Assembly (NCBI GenBank): GCA_963575745.1
Contig: CAUYUJ010014350.1
Span: 302,465 to 366,464 of the forward strand
Source of the DNA: Prorocentrum cordatum
Lineage: Eukaryota > Sar > Dinophyceae > Prorocentrales > Prorocentraceae
Reading direction: 5' to 3'
Length of the DNA: 64,000 nt
Shown: positions 42,232 to 52,430 of the stretch, piece after piece
Numbering within the stretch: position 1 is the stretch's first letter
Layout of the letters: every line of letters begins with the position of its first letter
Position numbers and translations under genes: made by a program
Notes under the pieces: generated by a model
Seen by the model: the letters and a program-made list of their open reading frames with translations, nothing else
What the model was told of the DNA's origin: nothing
The model's database searches: none

Positions 42232-42392
42232 GTAGGAGCCATGTGCACCTTAGCATACCTGATCGGACAAGAACGGGAAGCGCCGCTGTAGTCTAATGGG
42301 CGTACTGGGCGAAGAAGAGGAGGAAGGCGAGGACAAAGAGGAGTCGATGACGAGGACGAGTCGAGAGGTAGGAGCCATGTGCACCTGTACCA
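42232..42392 (+). repeat. direct-repeat pair enclosing a fragment of the 125-bp module
   Basis: GTAGGAGCCATGTGCACCT occurs at about 42,232 and 42,369. Between them CCTGATCGGACAAGAACGGG (42,257-42,276) repeats the start of the 7,483 module. The pair may be a tandem duplication or long target duplication. Confidence 0.6.
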
Positions 42393-42543
42393 TAATTTGT
42401 GCCAGTGGCCGTGGCCGCCCAGACCAGCGCAACTCCCGGCGATGAAGCGAGGGCACGATCCCTGGACAAACTGCGACCCCCGGGCGGGCACGGGCGCCCC
42501 GTCCTCCCCAGTGGGACGCTGCTGTACGTGCTGTGCTCCCTAT

Positions 42544-42724
42544 CTGGGTAGTCGAAGCCAATCTGGCGCCAATCTGGCAGGCCCAATCTGGCAAACGGGG
42601 GCAATCTGGCGAGGGAGCCAACGCGAATCCAGTCTGGCGAATAACCCAAATCATCCAGTTTGGCCGGGCCAGATTGGCCCTTGGGGCCCAATCCAATCTG
42701 ACAGTCTGGCCTTCGACTACCCAG
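42544..42724. mobile_element. 181-bp MITE-like element with 5-bp target duplication
   Basis: Perfect 14-bp inverted ends CTGGGTAGTCGAAG / CTTCGACTACCCAG, flanked by CCTAT on both sides (42,539-42,543 and 42,725-42,729). The interior repeats CCAATCTGGC-type words in both orientations. Non-coding. Confidence 0.88.
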
Positions 42725-42729
42725 CCTAT

Positions 42730-43687
42730 GCGAAAACCCTGCAACGAAACGCTACGAACAAAAACTATACACAGACACCCGCCGACGATGTTCTCATGCG
42801 CCTTCGGGGAGGGTGGCGGTGAACAAAGCTGGCCCACGGTGGGGATTTACACGCAGCCACCCCACGCGGAGGCCCAAGAACAACCCTCCAAGGTTGTGTC
42901 TGTGTCGAACTGTTCGTGGCGGACTTCTGCGCCCCGCAGGCCCCCTGCAGCGGAGGATGGGGGCGGGGGAATCCGCCGACCCCTTGTGGGCTCTCGGCGT
43001 GTGAGATTCTACCCCCAGCCGAACTCACCAGGGGGGGCCCAGCCCTCCACGAGCGGGTACGGCTCTCCCCGGGACCCCCTTGTTGCCCAAAATGGCACCC
43101 TCTCGCTTGCATCTGCGTTGCCAGCACCCTGGACGCCCCCAAAAACCATAGGACACACTCCACACTCAGGGCGGTCGGCGGGTGTGGCGCAAGCCTACAG
43201 AATGACCAGTCGGCATCGGATCGGGATTTTCGGTTCGGATCGGGACGTGCGTCGGATCGGCCCGCATCGGCACGGCGTCGAGGTCGAGTCTGATCGGCCG
43301 AGCCCCGGTTCACAACCACGCCGTGCGAGCATCGGGCCGCATCGGATCGCTGGCGAGCCGAGATTGCATCGGATTGGGCCCCACGAGCGCCAAATCGAAT
43401 CGGATCGATCGAATCAGAATGAGCCCTGGGTAACGGGCAACGGGGGTATGGCGACCAGTCCCTGACTTTGTAAGGCTTCCGGCTGGACCAGACACAGTAG
43501 GGGCCCAACACGCGGACATACGATGGCGGGGCGTCCATTCTCGATAGGGGTGCGTCTGAATAGCTCCCCGGGGGGTATCCCGAGTTCCCCATCTTCCCTG
43601 AGCGGCTAAATTTTTGGAGGGAGGGGCTTGGGGCTTCGGGGAGAGAGATCGCCTGCGAGAATTGCCCCTGGGCTGGGGCGAACAGGA
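42730..43687. other. unassigned, with CGGATCGG-rich stretch
   Basis: 43,210-43,405 is enriched in GCATCGGATCGG-type words in a loose, non-periodic pattern. Long overlapping frames on both strands (310 and 417 codons) have no recognisable domain. Confidence 0.4.
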
Positions 43688-43742
43688 GGAGGAGGAGGAG
43701 GTGGAGGAGGAGGAGGAGGAGGAGGAGGAGGAGGAGGAGGAA
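43688..43742. repeat. GAG/GGA tract
   Basis: GGAGGA units with one GTG. Confidence 0.9.
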
Positions 43743-43910
43743 TGTGATAGGGATGTGGCAAAAGCAGCAGGGAGGAAGGACGGAGGAGAAGAGGAGGGAC
43801 CCAAGAAGAGCACGTTTTGGGCAGTGTTCCGCAGCTGAAGCCCCTTTCGGCACCCGCCCCCTCGTCCCTGGACAGCAGCTCGTACGGGGGCAGGTAGGAG
43901 GAGAGGAGGC
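43743..43910. other. unassigned spacer
   Basis: Mixed sequence leading into the direct repeat that precedes the 43,911 fold-back (GTAGGAGGAGAGGAGGCGGG at about 43,892). Confidence 0.4.
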
Positions 43911-44086
43911 GGGTAGTAGAGGCCTCCAAGATGGGGTCCGAATAGATGGGGCCAGAGGATCGCGCCGCATCGCCGATGCATCGGCGTGGAGAAAGTCGGT
44001 ATCCGTATCGAGCCGCATCGCCGATACATTGGCGATGCGCCTCGATCCTCCAACCCCTTCTGCTCTGACCGCACCTGGGAGGCCTA
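43911..44086. mobile_element. fold-back element, about 175 bp
   Basis: Left arm TAGAGGCCTCCAAGATGGGG... CGCATCGCCGATGCATCGGC pairs with the reverse complement of the right arm (GATACATTGGCGATGCGC ... GGGAGGCCTACAG), about 75% identical over about 72 bp. Flanked by GTAGGAGGAG-GGAGGCGGGTAG on both sides (about 43,892 and 44,104); that flank is low-complexity, so target duplication is uncertain. Confidence 0.7.
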
Positions 44087-44471
44087 CAGGTAGGAGGCAG
44101 GTAGGAGGAGGGGAGGCGGGTAGGAGGAGGAGGAGGAGGAGGAGGAGGAGGAGAGGAGTGGATTATGATGAGGAGGTGTAGAAGGATAGGGTGCAATCGT
44201 CGAAATAGTATAATGCAGCAGTATCAAGTAGTAATTGCACTAGCACTGTATTAATATGTACTAAGGGTGTTTCCGTAGTGGCTCCAGTCGCAGTAAATTC
44301 TCCGAAGCAGCAGGAGAAGGCGACGGAGGAGCAGGAGGAGAAGCAGGAGGAGGAGGAGGAGGAGAACGAGGAGGAGGAGGTAGATAGAGCGGCATTGGGG
44401 GGCAAGGCAGTGCATTCGGCCGCAAGGATAAGCCCCCGCCGTCGCCGCTCAGAGCGGCACCTTCATTGTGA
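44087..44471. repeat. GAG/GGA tracts and unassigned spacer
   Basis: GGAGGA runs at 44,103-44,157 and 44,318-44,382. The spacer lies directly downstream of the minus-strand gene and could include its 3' untranslated region. Confidence 0.6.
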
Positions 44472-46400
44472 TCACGGCGCCACGTACGCCAACCACCTTG
44501 CCGAACGAGGCGTAGTCGTATCGGCCATCCATATTCTCATACTCGTAGTCATAGCCCTGCCCTCCACGTAGCCAGCTCGTCCTCCATGACTATCCTTAAT
44601 TGGTTGATCCGTCTTCGCCGTAGCTCCCACTTGGATCAGCGCGCTGTGGTTGCTGTCCTTTGTGTTGCACTGCTGCTTCTGCTCCTCTTGCGGAACCTCC
44701 TCGGCCGCGGCGACGGTCCTGGGCCCCTGCACGAGATACCGTGTGAACTTCGCGTGGTAGCTGTCATCGCACTTGCTGAGCTTCAGGTGTTTCACTTTGT
44801 AAGGGTCTGTCTCCACAGTGAACTGGTCCACTAACTTCCCGTGCTCTGTGAGACTGCTCTTAGTATTGTCGCCCACGTCCGCGGGGCAGGGGGACGAAGC
44901 GAGCGAGAGTCCCTTGCCCGCCTCCTTGCGCTTGTCCGCGTAGATCTTCCTGCAGGCATGGAGCGCCTTGATCCCCTCGGACTGAGCCGACATCAGATAC
45001 GTGCTGTAGACGGCGAAAACGACCCAGGCGATCTGCTGAGTGTTGAACATCACTTGCTTGATCATCCCCGTGAGCGACTTCTTCAGCTTGAGGTCGCCCT
45101 TGACCTGGTAGGCTTCTCCTCCGCGTTGTTGGCGCGCGGGGTATTCGCGACACCGATGAAGCCAGCGGCCGCGAGCCTGAGGAGGTGGAAGTGGCCACAG
45201 CTTGGACTTGAAGCCGACGCGGTACGCGTGGTTGAGGACTGGCTCGAAGCTCTCCTGCGCGAGAAGGGGCTCGGCGAGCTCGTCATCGTAGCCCACGCCA
45301 GTCGACTTCGGCTGCTGCTTGGTGAAGCAGGTGGGCTGGAAGGTAATCTGGAAGATCTCGGCGGGCAGTATCCAGTCTGGCACGGGGGCGCACTTCTTGA
45401 AGTACTTGAGCCGCTTGGTGACGCCGTAGATAGCTCGCTTGATGCCGCCCTTGGCGTCCTCTTGTTCCTGGCGAACTTGTAGGTTGTGCTCTGTGGTGAA
45501 CTCGTGGAAGGTCTCTTTCGAGATGCGCTACTCCTCCTCGAGGTCGAGCTGGCGAGCACTAAACCCTCCGTGCTGGCCGTCTGCTGCAATGTGAACTACC
45601 CACTCCTGCACACTGGGGCGTGCTCTGGTCGCGCGGCTGTAGTTGCGGTTGCGCTTGCCGTATTTGGAGCTGGCCATGATGCGAGACTGTTGGAGAACTT
45701 CGGCGTGTTCTCTGCGTTGCCTAGCCTCGTAGGTGCGCTCCTCGAGGTGTTGACGTCTTGCTTCGAGCTGGCGCTGCTGCTTCTTGAGGGCTCGCGGGAG
45801 GACCTCGATGTGGTACTCGATCTCGTAGTTGGGGTCGGTCCCGAAGTACGCCTCTCTGAGCTTGGTGCACGCCTGGGGTAGCCGCAGACGTTCGTCCTTG
45901 AGCTGGTTGTACTGTTCGAGCTTGGACTTCGGGCGCTCGAAGACGGGCACGGCTGCCTCCTTCATGAGGACCGCGAGGAGCCTCACGAGCTCGTCCACTG
46001 TGTCGTCCCCGACCAACTTCTCCAGCTTGTCCTGGTGCTTGCCGAAGTAGAACTCCGTCTCGTCATTGAACTCCTTGTGGTACTTGCCCTTCTGCAGAGC
46101 CAGGGCCGTCTTGTCGTAGTCCCAGGTGGTCCTCTTTAAGTCGATGAACACAGTCGGGATGATGACGTTGGCGGCTGCATTCGGTAGGACAAGGTCGCGC
46201 GGCACGTTGTAATTGAGGAGTTGGGGGGCCTTTATCATTCGCCACCAGACTCTGCAAGAGGTATTGTGGTAGCATATACCGCGAGGCACTGCAATGTAGT
46301 CGAGACTTGTGGCCTGCCATTGGGCACTGAAGTACGTGACCCCCGCTTTCCAGGAATTGTTCAGGATGCACCTACCGTGCACGTCGAGCGTGTAGTGGAT
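44472..46400 (-). CDS. unrecognised coiled-coil protein, 5' end lost in gap, disrupted
   Basis: The best non-transposon coding candidate: same frame open from the gap edge (46,400, IHYTLDVHGRCILNNSW) to a TGA at 44,474-44,472, 641 codons plus one internal TAG (45,530-45,528). No tandem-repeat composition, strongly G/C-ending codons and ordinary amino-acid mix. Features seen: IPTVFIDLKRTTWDYDKTAL near 46,150; a charged heptad-like segment ALKKQQRQLEARRQHLEERT (about 45,680-45,800); directly past the stop, RISKETFHEFTTEHNLQVRQ continues plausibly; hydrophobic QQIAWVVFAVYSTYLMSAQ near 44,985-45,045. Between about 45,100 and 45,195 another frame looks more natural (AAAGFIGVANTPRANNAEE), suggesting two compensating frame changes. 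I do not recognise the family. It may be a pseudogene, a gene with assembly errors, or an intronless retrocopy. The start codon is not in the window's readable sequence. Confidence 0.6.
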
Positions 46401-46500
46401 NNNNNNNNNNNNNNNNNNNNNNNNNNNNNNNNNNNNNNNNNNNNNNNNNNNNNNNNNNNNNNNNNNNNNNNNNNNNNNNNNNNNNNNNNNNNNNNNNNNN
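46401..46500. other. assembly gap (100 N)
   Basis: Exactly 100 N, a conventional gap of unknown size. It separates the coding sequence to the left from the AAGCTA array to the right, so their true distance is unknown. Confidence 0.99.
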
Positions 46501-46963
46501 TAAGCTAAATCTAAGCTAAAGCTAAGCTAAAGCTAAGCTAAAGCTAAGCTAAAACTAAGCTAAAGCTAAGCTAAAGCTAAGCTAAAGCTAAGCTACAGCT
46601 AAGCTACAGCTGAGCTACAGCTAAGCTAAAGCTAAGCTAAAGCTAAAGCTAAAGCTAAAGATAAAGCTAAAACTAAGCTGAAGCTAAGCTAAAGATAAGA
46701 TAAAGCTAATATAACGCTAAGCTGACGCTAAGCTGACGCTAAGCTGAAGCTAAGCCAACGCTAAACTAAAGCTAAGCTAAAGCTAGCTAAAGCTAAGCTA
46801 AAGCTAAGATAAAGCTAAGCTAAAGCTAAGTTAAAGCTAAGCTAAAGCGAAGCTAAAGCTAAGCTAAAGCTAAACTAAAGTTAAGCTAAAGCTAAGCTAA
46901 AGCTAAGCTAAAGCTAAGCTAAAGCTAAAGCTAAAGCTAAAGCTAAAGCTAAAGCTAAAGCTC
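46501..46963 (+). repeat. AAGCTA/AAGCTAAGCT array
   Basis: About 460 bp of TAAGCTAAAGC (11-bp) and AAGCTA (6-bp) units with few variants (ACAGCT, GACGCT, AAGATA). Contains AGCT every 5-6 bp. It starts at the gap edge, so the real array is probably longer. Confidence 0.95.
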
Positions 46964-47277
46964 CCAGGGGACTGGGGGAACCGCGGGGCGGGGACTGGGG
47001 AAACCGCCCGGGGCGTGTAGCACTGCCCGGCCCCTTTAAGCTAACAGAGTAAGAACCCTCTAGGCAGAGCCTAGGTAGGGAACAAATGGCTCGACGGGGG
47101 CGAGAAGCGCCACGAAGGCTCCCGAAAACCTCCGCGGAGGGGCGGACCGAAGGGGGGCCGAAGGGGGCCGCCAGGCTCGCCGTGATCGTGGTTCATCCTC
47201 CGGTCTGCCATCGGGGACCTCCGAAGCGGGCTCGCGCGCGGGCGCGCCGCTCGCGTGGCCGAACAGTCGAGGAGATT
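46964..47277. other. unassigned GC-rich sequence
   Basis: Begins with two GGGACTGGGGAAACCG-like units (46,967-47,005). No gene recognised. Confidence 0.4.
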
Positions 47278-47446
47278 CGGGGATGGACAGAACCACATTC
47301 AGTAAAACGTGGTTTAGTGAAAACTACCTCGGGCCCAAACCTGGCGGGCACAAGCCTGAAAAATGACGGCCGCGGCGTCATCTCGCGAACCGAAAGCGGA
47401 CAATTCACTAATCGACGTGTCAGGGTGGGGGTTCTGTCCACCCCCG
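47278..47446. mobile_element. 170-bp MITE-like element, copy 2
   Basis: CGGGGATGGACAGAACC to GGTTCTGTCCACCCCCG, the same family as 37,020-37,189 (roughly 85-90% alike by eye). Flanks show no clear target duplication beyond GAGA-like similarity. Confidence 0.78.
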
Positions 47447-47760
47447 AGAGACGGGGCAGGAGGATGCCCGTCGCACGGCCGGCCTACGCGCCCTTCAGGG
47501 TGGCTGGCCCCTGCCAGACAGGGCTGGAAGAAGAGACAGCCGCGCAAACATAAACTCGCGGAAGCGCCAAGGAGGGGTCACCACCAGCAGGGTCGCCACC
47601 TCCTCCTGGAGATCGGGGATCCAGGCTGAGGAGAGGGGGGTCGAGGACAGAGGAGCACCAGGCTTGGCGCGCTTCTGCGCGTGTCTTGGAGTCCATAGGG
47701 GGGTGCTTGGGCGTCCAGGGGGGGGCCGTTTCCTGGAAGAGGTGGCGACACCCCCAGGCG
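47447..47760. other. unassigned
   Basis: No repeat partner or domain seen. Confidence 0.4.
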
Positions 47761-48006
47761 GCATCCTCCTCCTCCTCCTCTTCCTCCTCCTCCTCCTCCT
47801 CCTCCTCGTCCTCCCCTCCTCCTCCTCCTCCTCCTCCTCCTCCTCCTCCCCTCCTCCTCCTCCTCCTCTTCCTCCTCCTCCTCCTCCTCCTCCTCCTCCT
47901 CATCCTCCGCCCTCCTCTCCTCCTCCTCCTCCTCCTCCTCCTCCCTCCTCCTCCTCCTCCTCCTCCTCCTCCTCCTCCTCCTCCCCCTCCTCCTCCTCCT
48001 CCTCCT
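47761..48006. repeat. CTC/CCT pyrimidine tract
   Basis: About 245 bp, nearly pure CTC with CCC and CTT variants. Confidence 0.95.
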
Positions 48007-49690
48007 GGTTGCACTGCCCAGGAAGAGGGCCCCTAGGTGGAGACGCGTCCTAGGAACTCGGGGGGGGGGGGGGAATCGAGACGGGCCCCGGGGGGAGGGG
48101 CGCGAGAGGCAGCCAGATGCCTCCAGGGGGCCTCGAGCTCGTCTACGTCTTCGTCAGCGCAGTGCTCGAGAGGGGAAGTAAAGCTGCGGGAAATGACCGC
48201 GAAGCATCACATGATATCGCCAGTCCTCAGCGTGGGTGTCTGGGCTACCGCACGGAAGCACCAACACCAAAACTGACGAGGTATGCGACAGCGCCAATGC
48301 TGAGCCATGCTGTGGAACCGCCCACTCGAGGGATCCAAGTACTCTTTCGCGGCAGGACCCCCTGCCTCCTGGAGCCCCCCCTGGACCCCAGGTTGCATAT
48401 CCACCTTCGGCGGAAGGCGGTCTTTCGACGGCGATCGCCGACCTTTCGAAGGTGATCGGCGGTCTCTGGTGGTCACCGCCAGTCTCAATCGGCCCTCTGC
48501 GCGAGAGCCGGATTGCGATCGACACTGCTTCCACAATCGAGCACCCGAGGTCGGTGCTCGGACCCGCCTGCGTTTCCCCCAGCCCGCCCGCGACACCCCC
48601 TCTCCCCCCTACACCCCCCCTTCGCGGTATGCGCTCGGCCTGTCATAGCTGTCCGAGCCGACCCCGTCGACCAGCGTGAGCACATCCTGTGGGCGGAGGA
48701 GGAACAGGAAGGGACGGAGGACGACCGAGATCGGCCCGCGAGGCGAGGGCCCGAGGACGTGAGCATACCACACATTGGCGCGGCTCATCTCAGAGGAGCT
48801 TGTTGCTCTCGCAAGCTCCGCGCGCGTCCGAATGGCGTGCACCGACGGGGGCCTGCTTCGAGCAGGCGTGAAAGTGATAGAGTGGCGGCCTCCGCATCGA
48901 GCAAGTTCGAAGTCACCACTGCCGTTTGGCAGCGATGGTCGTGCGCGCGTGTGGGGTCGCAAGGGAGCCTGCTGCACACTGGGGAACGGAAAGCGGCCCC
49001 AGCGGCCATCGACAGAGCGCACCGCAAACCAATAGCACGCGGGAGCGGGCCAGCAGCCACCGCGCCCGAATAGCAGCAAGGGCGAAGAGGCGGGTCGAGG
49101 AGGAGGAGGTCGGCTGTAGGGGGCAGGGTTGGGAGCACGACCGCGTGCACATCGAATGCACCAGGGGAAAGGGACGACTTCCCATCCATGCAATAATTGG
49201 CATTGTCCAGGTTCGGGGCCGCAAACTGTCACGAAGCCGCATGGAAAAACTGTTGTTGAAAAGGAGGCGTCCCCCACTACTGAGATTAAACATATCCAGG
49301 CACGTGCCTCTGCCACGGCATCCTTGTTTGTGTTCTGCGTGACTGGCCCTTGGTAGCGGGTTGGAACCGCTCTCGCCCTATAGGGCTGCATACACATCGG
49401 GCATGGGCGGCGGAGTCCGGCAGTTGTTCTCCCTCACGGGGTTCCACACACACACACACAACGTGGCTCTCGGACCACCCCAAAGGGATCCACACACCGG
49501 CGCTGCCCCACAGGATCCGAAACCACCGCGCAGCCCACTGCGAAACCAACGATCAACCACCAAACAGCCCACGCCAGAACACACCGCAAAAACCACGCAA
49601 CCCACCCCTCCCAACCACGCAAATCACTGCGCGAGCCACCGCCAAAGCGCAATCCAACGCACAAACCGCTGCCCAACCCACGAGAATCCT
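48007..49690. other. unassigned, mixed composition
   Basis: The longest stretch (about 1.7 kb) without strong tandem repeats in the right half. Small palindrome GATCGCCGACCTTTCGAAGG near 48,436. A 262-codon minus frame (48,609-49,397) has no domain and overlaps plus frames. 49,500-49,690 is a loose CCACGCAA/AACCCACG-rich stretch. No gene can be supported. Confidence 0.4.
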
Positions 49691-49870
49691 CGCACGTGGG
49701 GCTCCACCCACACGAGGCTACACACACATACACACGCACACGCACACACGTGTGTATATATATGTGTATAAACATACATACATGCATGCATGCATGCATA
49801 CATACATACATACATGCACACATACAAGACTGCAGCGGCGCTTCGCGCCATGCACCTTGGTCCTTGAAGT
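49691..49870 (-). mobile_element. SINE-like 3' end (reverse) with CACA/CATA tail
   Basis: On the minus strand: CCAAGGTGCATGGCGCGAAG with the GGCGCGAAGCGCC stem-loop, then CTGCAGTCTTGTATG, then CATA/CACA microsatellite (49,825-49,720 on the plus strand). Same order as the four other copies. Confidence 0.6.
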
Positions 49871-50079
49871 TTGGCACACAGGCGGAATAACAGGAAGGCC
49901 AAGCCGACAATTTAGCGATAATTTCTTGTTGCCTTTTTTTTCCGGCATCGCCGCTATAATAATGTTATTCGCTATCCTTCCCCCATGCTTCTTGTTCCCC
50001 ATTTTCGCCATACCCTGCGCATTCCCCCCATCCTCGTCAGCCCTTTCTGCGGAGGCTCCTCCTTGGAGAGCCTCTGGGG
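49871..50079. other. unassigned
   Basis: About 210 bp of mixed sequence between the SINE-like end and the following repeat. It could be the body of the SINE-like element. Confidence 0.4.
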
Positions 50080-50690
50080 GCCGCGCAAAAGTTGCTTCAC
50101 GCTTTCTTAAGGCCTTCGGGAGGCCTCCTAAGCGTATTCTGGGGGCCTCTGGGGGGTTCCTCGGGCCACCCTGCCTCCAACCGTTGTACCCGTGAACGAC
50201 CGGGTCACGTTTTGGAATGCTTCAGAGGGCGTCTTGGGGCCATTTTGGGCCGCCACGGGGCTGAACGCCATCTTGGACCCGCGTTGCGCCTTTTTGGGGC
50301 TCTCTTGGACTGCCTGGAAGCCGTCTCGGATGGTTGCGAAGCGAATATGGAGCCTCCCAGGCGGCTTCGGACGCCCAGGAGACCGCCGTTTTGGAATCAA
50401 TGATGTGTGCCTCTTGGGGCCTTCTCGGGAGTGCTCTCGGAGGCCTCTTTGGGGCCGTCCTGGAGGCCTCTTGGGCCATCTTGAGGTCGCGTCGGTCACT
50501 CTTGGAGCGTTCGCGTTGTCTTGGGGGTCTCTGGGGCGTTTCCGAGGACACCCCCTGCTCGCCCTAGGCGCGCTGGGAAGGTTTGGCAAGACGCCCTGCG
50601 AGGTCCGGGGGGCCGCTTCGAGGCCCGCGTTGAAGGTCCCCAACCCACAGATCTCGGGAGTCCGGTTTTGAGGGGGCCGGGCATATAAAA
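50080..50690 (-). repeat. CAAGACGG composite repeat, reverse copy
   Basis: CTCTTGGGGC/GGCCGTCCTGG units in reverse, ending at 50,640-50,690 in the family terminus (CACAGATCTCGGGAGTCCGG, TTTTGAGGG on this strand). The terminus shares CAGATCT-type words with the left end of the 25,010 copy. The core is poorly conserved. Confidence 0.7.
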
Positions 50691-50942
50691 ATATTGAAAG
50701 AGGAATATAAACGCAGTCCCCCCCCAGCACCCACTCTTACCAGCTTTCGCTTCCTATCGTCCTCCCCTTCTCTTCCTGTGGAACGCCTTTGAGGGGCAGC
50801 GCGAGCCCTGCTCGAGTGGCCATGCGGGCCAAGCAGCAGAATCGTCGTATAAATGTCGCGAAGACGAACCTCAGAAGCCTTCAGTAGCACGGCTGGTGTG
50901 ATCAGTTGACTTCCTAAAGCAGCCTTGCGCCCTTCCCGTTGT
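50691..50942. other. unassigned
   Basis: Mixed sequence with no recognised feature. Confidence 0.4.
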
Positions 50943-51112
50943 CGTCTTCCTCCTCATCCTCATCCCCATCCTCTTCTTCTTCCCACTCCTCATCCTCCTT
51001 CTCCTCATCCTCCTCCCCCTCCTCCTCTTCCTCTTCCTCCTCCTCCTCCTCCTCCTCCTCCTCCTCCTCCTCCTCCTCCTCCTCTTCCTCCTCCTCCTCC
51101 CCTTCACCCCTC
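50943..51112. repeat. CTC/CTT pyrimidine tract
   Basis: CTCATC, CTC and CTT units, purest at 51,020-51,085. Confidence 0.93.
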
Positions 51113-51129
51113 ACCCATGTCCCATACCT

Positions 51130-51365
51130 GTTCACCCATCATGATGATGATTGTGGTGGTAATGGTGATGTTGATGACGATGATGGTGATGGTGATAATG
51201 AAGATGATGAAAATGATGAGGATGAGGATGAGGATGATGATGATGACAAAAACGATGTTGATGGCGATGATGATGATGATGATGATGGTGATGGTGATGT
51301 TGATGCTGATGATGATGCTGATGGTGATGGCGATAACGATGGTGATGCTGATGATGATATGACGA
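51130..51365. repeat. GAT/GGT trinucleotide tract
   Basis: GATGAT with GGT, GTT and GAG variants, directly after a CTC tract. Confidence 0.9.
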
Positions 51366-51590
51366 AGACGAAGAGGGCGATGAGGAGGATGGGGAGGAAG
51401 ACGTTGGTTCAAGATTTCGGGAATCTTCCTGGAGGGTTCAATGATAGGTGGGGTTCAAGAATAAAGACCTGGATGCCCCATAGATGCCCCTGCATGGGCT
51501 ATATAGCTCTGGCGGCATCGAAAACACATTAAACTTTGGAACACGAGCGGGACTGGCAGCGCCTGCCAAAATGACTACAGAAAGGAATAA
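51366..51590. other. unassigned
   Basis: Mixed sequence with no recognised feature. Confidence 0.4.
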
Positions 51591-51712
51591 TGATGGATGG
51601 GGAGGAGAAGGAGGAAGAGGAGCAGGAGGAGGAGGGGGATCAGAGGGGGATCATGATGATGATGATGATGAGGAGGAGGAGGACGAGGAGGAGGAGGAGG
51701 AAGCGGGGACAA
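51591..51712. repeat. GGA tract with GAT insert
   Basis: GGAGGA, then a GAT run (51,653-51,670), then GGAGGA again. Confidence 0.85.
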
Positions 51713-51839
51713 GCTAGATGCGCTCGCGTCATGCCTGACGTCCGACCCCTCCTTCTAATCCCTTGCCATGGCGTAGATATCTTCTCTATTCGCACAGCCG
51801 GATGTCGAACGGGGGCAATGCTCGCGAGAGGGTACGCGA

Positions 51840-51995
51840 TGCATGGTCGAGCACGGCATGGCATAGCGTAGGGGAGCACGGCAGAGCGTAGCATGCCAAA
51901 GCATGGCGTGGCAATGCGCTGCATCACAAAGCATTGCAACGCGAAGCGTGGCATCGCACAGCGGCGCAGAACACACCACACAGCATGTCATGGCA
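51840..51995 (+). repeat. GCATGGCATAGC-type degenerate repeat
   Basis: About 12 degenerate 11-13-bp units of GCATGGCGTGGCA/AGCACGGCATGGC. Confidence 0.75.
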
Positions 51996-52430
51996 TGGCG
52001 CCTGGTTCCTTGGAGGGTGAGTGGATCGTCTTCGAGAGGTCTGGGTCAGTCTGGAGTCGCGTCTCCATGTCTAGCTCCTTGGGCTAACCGATAAGCTCCA
52101 CGCAAGGCGGGGCTGATGGAGAGCACCCGCTGGCTCTGCTTTCAACATCACCTTCTCGAAACAGAAACGGGGTTCCCGCTCGATACTTCCTGGAAACGGC
52201 GACTCCCCCAAAGTGGGGGGGGGCTTCTGCGGCCCATATACTCAATGAATCGATATCGGACTTACTATCGCTTCCGATGTGTCTTCGGTTGGCCATTTTC
52301 TAGATCTGGCGGATTCTGATGCCCCTGCGATGACCTTGTTAACCCCGCCGCTACTTTTGTTGCTCTGACCTTTAGAGGGGCCCTGTGCTTGATTTTCGTC
52401 GAATGAGAAGAGAATCCCAGACGCCCAACG
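51996..52430. other. unassigned
   Basis: Mixed composition with no repeat or domain recognised. Confidence 0.4.

Noticed and set aside
42765-44018. 417-codon minus frame
   Set aside because: It runs through a fold-back element, a GAG tract and CGGATCGG-rich DNA; composition is not protein-like.
46501-46963. telomere or centromere repeat
   Set aside because: AAGCTA/AAGCTAAGCT is unlike known TTTAGGG-type telomeres and the position is internal to the scaffold.
48609-49397. 262-codon minus frame
   Set aside because: No domain, overlapping plus-strand frames, and no transcript-like signals; left as unassigned.
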